From Eurosta solidaginis (Eukaryota; Arthropoda; Insecta; Diptera; Tephritidae), in contig NC_090319.1 in assembly GCF_040869045.1 (NCBI RefSeq), positions 357,261,739 to 357,325,738 on the forward strand: 64,000 nucleotides of DNA, given 5' to 3'. Shown here in pieces: positions 32,041 through 44,147 of this stretch. How positions within the stretch are numbered: the stretch's first letter is position 1; every line of letters begins with the position of its first letter. A model generated the notes under the pieces. That model did no database searches. It saw only the letters and a list, made by a program, of their open reading frames with translations, and was not told where the DNA came from. Position numbers and translations under genes: made by a program.

Positions 32041-32150
32041 TAATATAAAAATTACGCGTTTGTAGTTAAAATTATTTTCTTCCAGTGTTTCCACTGATTT
32101 CCTTGCGAGGTTCTGACCGACGGCTCAGTTCAACCTAACCTAACCATACG
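32041..32150 (+). mobile_element. LINE 3' UTR end with CCTAA tail
   Basis: 'gaggttctgaccgacggctcagttc' followed by AACCTAACCTAACC, related to the ends at 3412 and 18857. Confidence 0.55.
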
Positions 32151-32832
32151 ACAACTCCGTGTAGTGCATTATGAGGAATGCTAGCATTTTTTGTATTTCT
32201 TGCTGGTTTTGTGGTGAGGCGCTTGCCCGCCCCCCCAACTGTGCGCAGACATATTTTCAAACAAACATTTTTCCAACGTTATGCATTTAATACCCACATT
32301 TTAAATTGTGGCTTAAGAGTTTTCTGCTGATACTACAAAATGCGCTAGTAAACAAAACTATGAAAATGACAAATCGTTTGTTGACATTTTACTGGCGAAT
32401 TTGTACAGTTGAATGTGTTTTTTGTGGTCATTTGTCTTAAAACTAAAATCGTATGCATGTAGATATATGTATGTATGTAGTTCCGTAGAGCAATGCTCTT
32501 CTATTTAGCTCTCTAATGGGACCAACTGCTGTTGCTGCTAGTGACTTCTGATTGCTGACTTCTCACACTGTTGACAGTTGACTTACTCAAATGGTATGAA
32601 CAGAGGCGTAGCGAGCTTAACTCGCTTTCAGGGTACACTACATTTTTGGCTTTCGCTCAGGAAAATTTGAAGTGTCACTCCCAAGTTTGGAAAAACATCT
32701 TTTCCATACGGGGTTATGAAAGTAAAGAAGTCCAATGGACTTTTGTGCTTACTTTTTTTATACTGCGGAGTAAAATTTTGTAGTCATAATAAAAAAAAAG
32801 AAACACTTGGTGTCATTTACCGCAGAGGAGAT
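32151..32832. other. No gene recognised
   Basis: Includes a short C-run near 32230; otherwise unassigned. Confidence 0.5.
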
Positions 32833-33012
32833 TTTTGCCGAGCTTCGTTTAGTTTTCCCTTCAAATTGGCGGGCCCTGTAGGTCCCACAGGTTTTATGCA
32901 ACATTGGAATGTCAGCTGAATGGTAGATGATTTTTCAATGAGAAGCTTTTCATGGCAGATATACCCTCGGGGTGTTTGCCAAACCACTGCCGATTTATCC
33001 TTGCTTAAGACA
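32833..33012 (-). mobile_element. tS1 SINE fragment (-)
   Basis: Landmarks 'gccgagcttcgtttagtttt', 'aaattggcgggccctgtagg', 'agaagcttttcatggcagat' and 'tgtttgccaaaccactgccg' in tS1 order. Confidence 0.7.
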
Positions 33013-34755
33013 TTTTCACCGTCTAGTAGTAAGTATCCGAAAATTTGAAATTAAGGTCACGTCTCAAGTCAGACCTGCCAGAAAAGACTTGCCATTTATA
33101 TTTGGAATACATTAAAGTAGTTTGACTTCGTATATTAACGTTCCTTTTTATCAACGAATTAGCATTTACCATTTGGTACTTAATTTGTAGAAATCAATTA
33201 AAATAAAAATTGAAATTATCCAGTAATTTTTTTATAGTTCGGAATATTTGCGCTTTCTGTGGCCCCCTCTCTGCGCCACTGGGCATTGAATGGGTAAGAG
33301 TACATTTTATATGTTTCGTCGAATATAAAAATCACTTAGTCAAGCTTAATGAAATTAAGACTGAATTTTAAGTTGGAATAATACCCACCAAAAATCGTAT
33401 ATAAGGCTTATTTTATTCGGTAAAATGTTTATCGCTTGAGGTTTAGATATCTTAAGTCTTTTATATGTATTACAAGCCATAAACAGAAAATTAACATTTT
33501 AGCTCTGTACCTTCATAAGTTACAGAGATATCACGTTATACATGTCTGCACTACGTATTTTGGTAATTTTTTTTAAGGAAAGTTGCGGTGACTATCAATC
33601 AATCTTTGAACTTTTTTCTGTAGCAGTTTTGTGAATTGGCCAAAACCTCTTTGTTCTTCTGCTTCAAAGAGATGGGTGGATTGACTTTTATCATGATACA
33701 GATTGTGAATGGAAGGAAAAGAAAGGACGAAGTAAATCCCAAATTAGCTCCATAACAGAATAAGTCCGCAACATCGCTAGGAGACATCAATTACAGCTGC
33801 TTAACTGTGGGCAATGCAAGTGTCCCAAGTGACAAAAAATCATCTTTTCCAGTTCGCACTGTAATACAACCTGGTTGATGACCAGCGTCCTTGCCCTATG
33901 ATGCTCTTCTGTTTACGGATTTTGTGGTCTCACATTAACCTCATTGGAATGTAATATTTCTGCTACCAATCCAACTGGTTAAGTTATAATAGGCTTGTAG
34001 TCTTAAGAATACAGATGACTTAGTCTTCTTACATTCGGTATGAAGATTACTAGAACCGTTCTCTTTATGCAGCCGTCAAAGATTATTCTTAGCCATTCTA
34101 TAACCGTTCCAAAAGCCGTCTGCCATCTACATGGACATATCCCTTCCAAACCTTGTCATTAAAACTTGGCAAACGTTTTTATAACCCATTAAATTTTGTT
34201 ATTTATCTCCAATCCCGGGACTCTTCGCTTCGTACTTGGCGTGTGGAAGTTGTACACAAGTCCTCCGCATTATCTTCCGATGTTATCTATGTGTTAAGTG
34301 AGAATCATGGGACCCCTCACTACAACGTGACCACTCGCCGTCATCCTTTACTAATCCCTGAATTCTATCTCCCCTAGGGAGGGATTTCTTTAGTCCTGCC
34401 GCATCGCTGGAGCATCCTACGAAGTTTTCCATGAAACTCTCTTTGACCGATCTCATTTCGCATTTATAGGTCTTCAATACTCGTCCCAGCACTTCTTGAA
34501 TTCCGCAACAGCTGCCAAGTTAAAAGTTTTCCTACATGCCCAAGACCCAGTTCCTTCTCCACAATAGCACCGATCAAGTTAAACAAGCCAGTACCGAGTC
34601 TAAGCGTTTCTAAGATTTTGGACATTTTCGAATATGTCATAGACGTTGTTCGTTCTTTAAAATTTAGAAACATATGCATATGATATTTAAATAATACATT
34701 TAAAATATGATAAACCTGAGCGTTTGTTAGCCCCATCCGGAGTTGATAGTAATGT
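33013..34755. other. No gene recognised
   Basis: A 74-codon frame at 34153-34377 (ending TTRRHPLLIPEFYLP) is open but matches no family I recognise. The rest is AT-rich. Confidence 0.4.
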
Positions 34756-35039
34756 CGTTAGCTTAATGTGAAATTGTGCTAAGTCACTTTTTTTTGAAAA
34801 GTTTTATTTTAATGCAGTTTTAAAACTGTATTCAAAATACATCAATCACAAAAAAAAAATATTTTATTTTAATTTTTCATTTTTACGTGCTGTGGGCAAT
34901 GATGTGTAAATGTGCTAAGTCGTGTCAGCTGTTAAAAAGAATGTGCTAAGTCAACCTGTCAATAATATCAATCTGAATTACTAGCCATTTCTTTGTGCGC
35001 GCATTTTATTTATTTATTTAATTCATTCAGTCTAAAAGT

Positions 35040-35415
35040 ACATGCTTTATTGTTGTTGCTGTATTAACAATAAATACACTCTACGAAGGCTTTGGGGAGT
35101 GTTAACGATGTTGATGGTCCTTTGCCGGATATATATCCGGTACTTTCCGGTAACAAAGCAATATTAAGGTACTAACTAGCCCGACCATTTCGGGAACGAT
35201 TTATATGACCACATTAAACCTTCTAGGCCATACCGCCCTCCCCACCCCCTAGTTCCATGAAGTACTTGGGGTCGCCAGAGCTTCGGCTGTCAATGAAACA
35301 GGATTCGCCACGGGTAGGTGAATTTGACAATTGGGTTGAAGAAGCTATATATTGCGCTGGCAAACCCTTGAGAGGGCTGCGAGCACAACCCCTTGAAATT
35401 GGATTCACCCAATTG
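35040..35415 (-). mobile_element. CAA-SINE copy 3 (-)
   Basis: Reverse complement of the CAA-SINE from its GTTGTTG tail through 'gaaggctttggggagtgtta', 'ccgaccatttcgggaacgat' and 'gacaattgggtt' to the head. Nested in the TIR element. Confidence 0.8.
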
Positions 35416-35739
35416 AGACATGCCTTTGGTGTTTGATAAATACTTTGCGCTGACTGTAATCTACTTCAGTTCTTAAATGTCGATAACTACATGCTTTCTT
35501 ACATACTAGTTAAAAATAGAAAACAATTCAAGCTTAAACCTATATAAGCTGTCATTAAAATTAATAACACTGCTGAATCGATTTGCTAGATGCATAGTCC
35601 TGGTTCTAGGTTCATTCATATCATAATTCGTTTTATGAGTTATTTCGACAAATAATCTATTACTTATGCCGAAAAAAGCAGTGGAATATATGGAATGAAA
35701 AAATTAGATAAATCAGAGCATTTCGTGCTAAAGTATTAC

Positions 35740-36080
35740 ATTATAGGCAAGCATGAGTGAGATAAAAGTCCTTCTGTCATACAAAGCCTGAAGACCTAGC
35801 AATTTGTGCCTGCTGGTATATGATGGGAGGCCGTCTGGCCAGTGAAGCATACGTAAAGCAATTTTTGTAAAAATTTTCTTTCTCAACTTTATAGGAGTAA
35901 GATTCATAGAAAGGATTCCATATTATTGAGAAATATTCAAGACCACTTCTAACCAAGGATATTTAAAGTGCCTTCAACGTCAAAGGGTCCTTAAAGTCAT
36001 TGGTGTTCCGTCTACTGAACCGAACCATTGCAACAAATTTTGAAACAATGAAGTCGATGTGACTAGAGAGAGTTTGGAGT
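35740..36080 (-). pseudogene. LINE RT thumb-region fragment (-)
   Basis: The reverse complement reads KDPLTLKAL, ISLVRSGLEYFSIIWNPFYE, then RMLHWPDGLPSY-like sequence in a shifted frame. This aligns with KDPYTRKALFTSLVRSKLEY in the LINE at 655-2001, so a related family. Confidence 0.65.
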
Positions 36081-36118
36081 CAAAAATTGCACCCATGTCT
36101 TTACTCTCTTGACAACGA

Positions 36119-36350
36119 TTAAAGCTGGAGTCATTGGTGCCGTATGTCGTATCGCTGTATCCGTATCCCTAACGTAATCAGCTGTTTATCGTTACGACGG
36201 TAAACCAAAACCCAATTGGTTGGCTACGATACGGTTACGACCTTAGCGGCACCAATAATCGATTGCATTGATTCTCATAAGATTGGTCGAATCAGCTGTT
36301 ATAAGGTTACCGATACGGTTACCGATAAAGCACCAATGTCTCCAGCTTAA
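36119..36350. mobile_element. MITE with GCTGGAG TIRs and TTAA flanks
   Basis: TIR GCTGGAG[T/A]CATTGGTGC at both ends, with TTAA at 36119-36122 and 36347-36350. TTAA duplications are typical of piggyBac-type elements; one extra base on the left makes this tentative. Confidence 0.65.
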
Positions 36351-36793
36351 GAGATATAGAATTTAGTTTGTAGATAAAGTATGTGGCAGATGTCTTTATG
36401 GAATAAAACACAACACAAAAAGAGTCCAGATCAGAACCGTTAGAAATAGTTTGAAAAATATATAGTATTTTTTTGTGAAATATATAGTTTTATACTTCAA
36501 TCATTAAAGCGGAGGAGTGATGGGGAAACATATTGAGTAAAAAGTGCTAAGTCAGGAGAAAAAATTAGTTTTGAGATCGGAAATTGTGCTAAGTCACAAA
36601 ATAGCTGTTGGGTTAGCATACATGATTTTTATTTATCTTTTTCAAAGCTTCTACACTCAAAAGTATTGCAACTAAGGTATCCTCATTCACAGTTTTGAAA
36701 AAAAGGGTTATTTCAAAAATTAGTCATTTTTTTCGTCTCCTGTGAAATTCGCAAAAAGTGACTTAGCACATTTTCACATTAAGCTAACGATGT

Positions 36794-37450
36794 ATTTATG
36801 AGTGATTATACAAAAAACAACTTATGTACAATGTGCAGATATACAATGACTATATAAATAGATGCAAGTTAATCCACTGTTGATACCAACCAGCGTTGAC
36901 AATGTCGAGACCACACTTACAACAATAACATTTACGACCAAAACTGGCAATTTTGACAGCTAGAGGTATAATATCATCAGAAAAAATCTAACTGACATCA
37001 ACAAAAGCAATAACGTAACGTACACATGTACATAACATATGTGCATACAGAACCAAAATAATATATACATATGTATATATCCGACTATGAAACAACAATG
37101 TAATAAGAAAGATTACTAGTTCACAACTAGAACTTTCTGCATGACATCGAAGTAGTTCGAAAGGGCTTAGCTTTGCATTCAAAAAAATTTAGAGCTTTAT
37201 AGCTTTTTATTTTAGTGATGCTCTTTTCAGATCCTTTTCGTTTACTCAAAATAGATCCCATTTACCTGGACGATAAATGTTGTTAAACTACCAGCAACAA
37301 CCTATTCCTACGTCAGTTATTTTATCTTATTGCCATTCTATACTATGCCCTTTATTAACATCGTGCTTCATATCTTCGGTACGATGATATGAAAATCTAG
37401 GAAGTGTGTTTTTAAACCTTTCATAAAGATGCAATTTTAGTATATTAGAA
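36794..37450. other. No gene recognised
   Basis: AT-rich with TATA/ATATG simple tracts near 37065; nothing coding seen. Confidence 0.5.
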
Positions 37451-37886
37451 TAAAGCCCGGTTTTTCAGTACTTGATTAAGCTAAGCGTAAACTGAGCTTG
37501 CTTAAACTCTATTCAAATTTAAACTCCAGTTAAAAAAGCAGTTTTTCAGGAACTATCTTTTTCCAACTTAAGTATTTTTTGCTTTATAAAAAATTTCCTT
37601 TTTTGCTCAGAACATTATGATTCTCCAGTTGAGTCACTGTTTCGAAACAACTTTTGAGATTTTAGAAGTATGCTTTGTTGTAGTGGTTCTTAAGCCTTGG
37701 GTATATTAGACGCCACTGCCAACAAATGTAAATAACTGATAGGTTAACTAGAGTTTAATCCTGTTGGATCGGCCACTTAAGCTCAGCTTAAACTTCAGTT
37801 AAATTGGACTGTAAAACTGCAGATTGAGTTTAAGCGTAGTTTAACCAACAGACTGAGTTGAACTTGTAATGAAAAACCTGGCCTAA
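37451..37886. mobile_element. MITE with TAA flanks (Harbinger-like)
   Basis: Left end AGCCCGGTTTTTCAGTAC, right end (reverse complement) GGCCAGGTTTTTCATTAC, flanked by TAA at 37451-37453 and 37884-37886. The subterminal TTAAACTNNNNTTAAGC-like sequence is also inverted. A 3-bp TWA duplication suggests PIF/Harbinger. Confidence 0.6.
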
Positions 37887-37984
37887 GAGTCAAACAAATA
37901 AGTATACCTATAGGTCTTCCGAGCAAAGGCGATTCAGCCATGTTCGTCTGTCTATGCGTCCGTCTGCCCGTTAAAAGCGAACTT

Positions 37985-38250
37985 ATCTCTATATTTTAAT
38001 TAACAGCCGAGATTCTGGCGACCCCGAACTCCTTATGGATCTAGGGGGTGGGAGGGAAGTTTGGCGTAGAAGGTTTCATGTGGTCATACCAAATCGTTCC
38101 TGAGATAGTCGGGCTAGTACATTTATGGTGTTTGTTACCGGAACGTACCGGATCTATATCCGGCAAGGGACCATCGACATCGATAATAATCCCCAAAGCC
38201 TTCGGGGAGTGTCTTTATTGTTAATACAACAACAAAAAAATAACAACAAC
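37985..38250 (+). mobile_element. CAA-SINE copy 4 (5' truncated)
   Basis: The 3' half of the CAA-SINE ('gagatagtcgggctagtaca', 'aaagccttcggggagtgt') with an interrupted CAA tail at 38225-38250. Confidence 0.75.
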
Positions 38251-39362
38251 AGTTAAATGTACAGTTTATGTGTGGTCTTGTTATATAAAATTTGCATAAT
38301 GTAAAACAAAGCGAAAAGTAAGAGCCCTTATGACAAAGTAGAGCCATCTGGTAAATTCGGCCTTAAAACAATATGCATTTGGCATACTGTTTCACGGTGC
38401 ATTATTGAAATTTTTCTTGTCGACTCCTTATCTATATTTTGAGTATCAAGTCTTATCAATGCGATATTATCTGGTACCCGATGCTTATATAACGATACTT
38501 GATATGAATACCGTATCGATACTTTGCATTCGATATCGTGTCCCTAATTGTTCATCGAAGCTTGGTATGAAAACACTAATAAGTACATGGTTATAAACTT
38601 GATACTTGAAACCTTGCACCGATTCGAGTAACTTTTTGAACCATTTTGAAACCTATATAAAATCTCCCAAAGTACTACCATGTTTTTGTACAAAATGTGG
38701 TTTATTACATAAACCAAACTGAGGTAATGGCGAGGGGAAGAGAGTGAAATCGAAAAATGGTTTGAAATAAAACTGGAAGGTTTGAAACTATCAGAATCGA
38801 AAAACTTATTGTTAAGCACTCGAAATAAATGTATGACAAAATATAAAGCTATTAAATAATAACTTTTTTTTCATTTAACAACAAAAGGTGGAAATATCAC
38901 AAACACATTTGGAAATACGTAGGAATATTATTCGGGTAACTTTAAAGTTTTACTAAGCGTTTTAAAATATTGATTTCTTTTAGTTGTGTTGATCGTTTCC
39001 GAAGACTATTTATGAATTTGCAGTATGAGGTCCGCTACAGTTCATAATCGTCTAAGCTTAGATAAGCGGGCCGCCATATATTTTCATTTCATATACATAT
39101 CATATATTTTATTAATTTTCAAGATTTATATTTGTTATGGATATTAGAGAAAAATTAAAAAGTTTACAAACGATGATGGTTATTAGGACATGTTTCTGAA
39201 TTTCACTTCTTCATCAGCTAGCTTCTCGTGAGCTGAGTATTGAGCTCGAAATCTCCAACATTCATACCCTATACTAATATAAAGGCAGATACCTTTATCC
39301 ATTGAGCCATATGAATGCCCCGCTGCTCGATTTGCAATTGGTCTCTAAGAGTTGCCTTTTTG
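38251..39362. other. No gene; one inverted-repeat fragment
   Basis: About 39125-39215 matches half of the hairpin element at 41520 ('agagaaaaatta', 'aggacatgtttctga'). Nothing else recognised. Confidence 0.45.
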
Positions 39363-41337
39363 TACTCAACTGAGCAGAGCTCACATAGTATATTAATTTT
39401 GTTCGCATAACAGTACCCCGTAACGGCATAAACTAATCGAGATAGATATTGACTTTTATATATCAAAATGATCTGAGCGAAAAAAGAAATTAATTTAGCC
39501 ATGTCCGTCCGTCCGTCTGTCCGTAAACATGATAACTTGAGTAAATTTTGAGGTATCTTAATGAAATTTGGTACGTAAGTTCCTGGGTACTCATCTCAGA
39601 TCGCTATTTAAAATGAACTAAATCGGACTATAAACAAGCCCACTTTTTCGATATCGAAAATTTCGAAAAACCGAGAAATTGCGATAATTCATTACCAAAG
39701 ATGGATAAAGCGATGAAACTTGGTAGGTGGGTTGACCTTATGACGTAGAACAGAAAGTTAGTAAAATTTTGGAAATGGGCGTGGCATCGCCCACTTTTAA
39801 AAGAAGGTAATTTAAAAGTGTTGCAAGCTTTAATTTGGCAGTCGCTGAAGATAACATGATGAAAGTGGGCAGCAACGTTACTCCTATTACAGTATGTGTA
39901 CAGAATAAAAATTAGCAAAATCGGATGATGAACCCGCTCACTTTAAAAAAGAATATTTTTACCAAACAAGATAAGTCAATATTTTTACGTTAAATTTTAA
40001 CAAAAAATTTAACATCTTTACAGTTAATAAGTAAATTATGTAAAAACTCAATTCCAATAATGATATGGTGCAACAAAATACAAAATTAAAAGGAAATTTT
40101 AAAATAGGCGTGTCTCTGCCCTTTTTGATTTAATTTGTCTAGAATACTTTTAATGCCATTAGTCGAACAAAAATTTAATAATCCTTGTGAAATTTGGTAG
40201 GGACATAGATTCTATGGCGATAACTGTTTTCTGCGAAAATGGGCGAAATCGGTTGAAGCCACGCCCAGTTTTTTTACACAGCCGACCGTCTGTCCTTCCG
40301 CTCGGCCGTTAACAGGATAACTTGAGCAAAAATCGATGTATATTTATCAAACTTAGTTCACGTACTTACTTGAACTCACTTTATATTGGTATTAAAAATG
40401 GGCGAAATCCAACTATGACCACGCCCACTTTTTCGAAATCGAAAATTTAGAAAAATAAAAAAATTCCATAATTCTATTCCAAATACGAAAAAAGGGATGA
40501 AACATGGTGATAGGATTGGTTTTTGACGCAAAATGTAACTTTAGAAAAAACTTTGTAAAAAGGGTGTGAAACCTACCATATTAAGTACAAGAAAAGGAAA
40601 AAGTTCTATAGTGCGAAATCAAAAGCCCTTGGAATCATGGCAGGAATACTGGTCGTGGTATTACATATATTAATAAATTAGCGGTTTCCGACAGATGATG
40701 TTCTGGGTCCCCCCTAAAATTTGGTCGATATTTCCCAAACGTGTATGATATTTAATTAAAAACCACTTATAAACCATCTACGAAATCCTACGAAACCAAC
40801 GCAGCTATATTTATACTCAGATGAGCAAAGCTCACAGAGTATAATAATTTTGTTCGCATAACGGTATAAATTAATCGAGATAAATTTAGACTTCCATATA
40901 TCAAAATTATCAGGGTGAAAAGAAATTCTTAAAGCCATGTCCATCCGTCTGTCCGCAAACACGATAACTTGAGTAAATTTTGAGCTATCTAAATGAAATT
41001 TGGTATGTAGATTCCTTGGCACTCATGTCAGATCGCTACTTAAAATGAACGAAATTAATTAAGAATATAGAAATTAATTAAGAGCGAAATATATATTATA
41101 TATTAAGAGGTGATTTAAAAAAATGATAAAGAAATGCGTTCAAATTTAACCAAATGTTCATATTTAAAAAATATATTCAATAACGAACTGATAGCTGAAG
41201 AAAGATAGCAAAGGAAAGGTGCTCCAATTTTTAGTATTACTATTTGTATGTATCCATGAAAAAGACAATTTTGCCTCCAAAGCTGTCAGCTGAGTATGTA
41301 ATGTTCGGTCACACTCGAACTTAGCCTTCCTAGCTTG
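39363..41337 (-). repeat. T130 elements (-), one or two copies
   Basis: Minus-strand T130 sequence starting TGTACTCAACTGAG at 39364. A second start (TATACTCAGATGAGC) lies at 40812, and the hairpin end is at 41290-41337. The order implies a long copy with a second, shorter copy abutting or nested. The 'gtgggcgtggc' and 'tcgatatcgaaaa' blocks are present. The 130-bp units are mostly lost. Confidence 0.7.
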
Positions 41338-41519
41338 TTGTTGCTATTCCTCTATTCACCATTTAGATTCATACTTATTCTATATGCTTTTTAATCTTTA
41401 TTGTGGAATTATTATAAGCGCGCTCCAAGAGCTTAATAACATTGGGTTTATAACATTGCTTTCATAAGAACTCCTTCCGCTATTCACTCTTATAGCAATA
41501 TTGTTATCTGTATTTAATT

Positions 41520-41694
41520 AGCAACACATGCTCATGTTGCTTTATACAATTGTTTTTTTTTTGTATTGATGTTAGAGAAAAATTACGAAGTTTACAAACG
41601 GCGAAGGTTACTAGGACATGTTTCTGACTTTCTACTTTTTCTCTAATATCAATAACAAAAACAATTGTATAAAGCAATATGAGCATGTATTGCT
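41520..41694. mobile_element. Hairpin element with ~59-bp arms
   Basis: Arms run from AGCAACACATGCTCAT to TTAGAGAAAAA and are inverted at 41635-41694 with a few mismatches, around a loop of about 57 bp. A half copy lies near 39125-39215. No clear target duplication. Confidence 0.65.
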
Positions 41695-42479
41695 CATGAA
41701 AGACAGATTTATATTTGTCTATATTCATCCATTATATTCGAGATTTGAAGCGTTTTATACACATCATCAATGACGTGATTTTAGATCTAGGCTGTTATGA
41801 CTTGTCGCCCCTAAAACGAAAGTTTATATTGATAAGGTTTCGGAAAGTTTTTTTTAACTATTTTTGGTCCATCGAAATACAGCCGAAATAATTTTATATT
41901 GTAGCTTGGTTATTTAACGTCCGATTTTTGAAATTGATACGTCATTATTTTGGCCTTGGAAGTCTGTATATTTGTGTTTAATGTACTTTAGAGCTCTGAC
42001 GTCGATTTCACATGATTGGGCCAGATAATTGGGGTTTATCCCTCTAAAGCATATTTGTTGCTTTACCAGACGAAGGTGTTTCCAAATTCATAACCTGTTG
42101 CTTTTGAACCTTTTTCTTAAGTCAATAAATAAAAAAAGCAATTAACATATCATGCCTTGAAATTCTTTTTGAGATATAATTTTACGTACATATAATCTTA
42201 CGCTTATTTGTAACATCGATGAGGCCAAGAAATGACTTAATGAAACTAGTAAACTCCTGGTTTCAATTTTTAGGGTTTGAAATTTAAACTTAACCATTTT
42301 ATTAATTTGAAATCTAGCAAGTTTTTTATATAAGACTGGTTGCATTTTATTTTAGTCCGCATTTGTTTAAAATACGCATGGTAATCCTTTGAATCCCTTG
42401 AAACTCATAATTAAAACGTTTTTTTATTTAATAGTTTACGAAAAATTTAAAGAACGTGACATCAGGACGCATAACACAT
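41695..42479. other. No gene recognised
   Basis: AT-rich; nothing identified. Confidence 0.5.
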
Positions 42480-42650
42480 GACGTGGCTGATTGCGTTTCT
42501 AGCACTTCAACCATCGTAGGAGTGCGTGTTCAAATCCCACTCCCGACAGAAAAGGCTTTGAAGAGATTTTACAAGGTATAATCTAAACAGATGTCGCCTT
42601 GTCCGTCCTGGTCACGTTGTTTAAATTGTTTCTAAACTATTAAAACAACT
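42480..42650 (+). mobile_element. tS2 tRNA-derived SINE, copy 1
   Basis: A-box-like TGGCTGATTGCG (42484-42495) and B-box-like TGTTCAAATCC (42527-42537), then 'gaaaaggctttgaagagatt', 'tgtcgccttgtccgtcctg' and 'cacgttgtttaaatt', shared in order with the copy at 49108. Confidence 0.75.
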
Positions 42651-43259
42651 TAAATTTATAAAAAACTTCCTTCAAATAAAATTTTTCATAAATTTTAAAG
42701 CAATTAGGGCGATCCCCGCTAACTCAAACAAATAAAACGTTTTTTAATTCAACAGCACATATTGTCTTGACGATCTTACAACAAATTATACCACTAACTA
42801 ATCAACATGCTCATTGATCTGGGTTGGTCGCCATACATAAAATTTATTAAGTTTTAACCGAAATTGGGTTGGTCATATTTGTAGTACAAAAAAGTTTTAA
42901 ATTTAGGCTCAAACTTATAAGCGTGTATAGCTGATATTGGATTGCCCAGTCCGAGTCACTTTGTTTGCTTTTATTAAATCTGAAATATTTCTGGCTCAAC
43001 GCGATCTTCAAAGTGTCTTTCTTTTGCTATGCTCTTACCTGCTTTATTAAACAACATTTTGTATAAAAGCTTGGTCTCTATTAATTCCGCGATGGTATAT
43101 TTATTAGATAATTCTAAATTGTCGGCTAGGTGAATTTTTGGCTAGTGCAGTCATAAGAGGTGGGTTCATTAGTGGTAGCGCTGATATAAGGATTTCTTTT
43201 CCTCACTATTTGTTCTGCTTGATAGAGCGTGATCCAAGTAGTTGTTTATAGAAAGTTGC
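42651..43259. other. No gene recognised
   Basis: AT-rich spacer; nothing identified. Confidence 0.5.
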
Positions 43260-43725
43260 AATTAAAGTTCGGAAAGGAACAATTAAATTTAGGAATTTCA
43301 AATTTTAGTTCAGAAAAATATAGTTGAAATTCAGAAAATCAAAATTGAAGAGCAAATTTTCTACTTGTACTCTTTTTAAATTTTTGTTCGGAAAGTTGCA
43401 ATTGAAGTTCAGAATGTTACAATTGAAGTTCAGAATTTTAAACTTAAGCACAGAAAATTAAAACCGAAGTTCAGAAAACTATAAATGTAGTTCAGGATTT
43501 CTATTTGTAGTTCAGAAAATTACAATTGAAGTTCAGAAAAAAGCAATAGATGGTCAGAAAATTATAAATGAAGTTAAATTGAAAATTCTAAACTTCATCT
43601 GTAATTTTCTGAGCTTCAATTGTTATTTTCTGAGCTTCAATTGTTATTTTCTGAGCTTCAATTGTAATTTTCTGAACTTCAAATGTAACTTTCTGAACTA
43701 AAATTGAAAAAGGTATAGTTCGATC
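43260..43725. repeat. Foldback-like array of ~20-bp repeats, copy 1
   Basis: Repeats of the type AATTGAAGTTCAGAAAATTAC run in one orientation from about 43255 to 43570 and in the opposite orientation (TTTTCTGAGCTTCAATTGTT) from about 43585 to 43705. The right end (AATTGAAAAAGGTATAGTTC) matches, inverted, the left end of the element at 56777. Confidence 0.75.
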
Positions 43726-44147
43726 TCAATAAATTTTAGTATTGAATTGGCATATTTTCTGACATGGTAGAGCATTTGCATGTGTGTAAGTAACTTTGTA
43801 AACACACCTGTCTGCTAAAGCCTAAGTAAGAACGCATTGCACCGGATAAACGATGAAAAGTTACTACGAGTACTTTCGCACACATTCCCACATACACATA
43901 TACGCAAGCAAGTGGTAAACATAAAAAAGGACAAACAGTCAGAGATATCATCGATAAATATCGAAATGCATAAATAACGGTAAATGTTCGTAGATATTTA
44001 TGCATTCAAAAGCATGTCGTCGTGGGTCGTGCGATTTTTGAACTGAACTTGCTGAAGTGTCGAATGTGAGCGTCACAATACCCCACACACATACATAAGT
44101 AAATACCAGCCCATCTGTTTGACGTTGGAAAATATTTAAAGCATAGA

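Larger units (their letters stand above)
34752..36793. mobile_element. DNA transposon with 34-36 bp TIRs and iterated subterminal motif
   Basis: Ends CGTTAGCTTAATGTGAAATT at 34756 and the inverted copy finishing at 36789; the arms agree over about 34-36 bp with one mismatch. ATGT flanks it on both sides (34752-34755 and 36790-36793). The motif GTGCTAAGTCA recurs in direct orientation near 34774, 34910, 34942, 36543 and 36587, and inverted at 36758. The 2.03-kb body contains no transposase that I can read; it holds a CAA-SINE (-), a LINE piece (-) and a MITE, all later insertions. Non-autonomous; superfamily unknown. Confidence 0.75.

Noticed and set aside
39363..41337. Several short minus-strand frames in T130 copies
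   Set aside because: The same frames recur with stops in other T130 copies; non-coding repeat.
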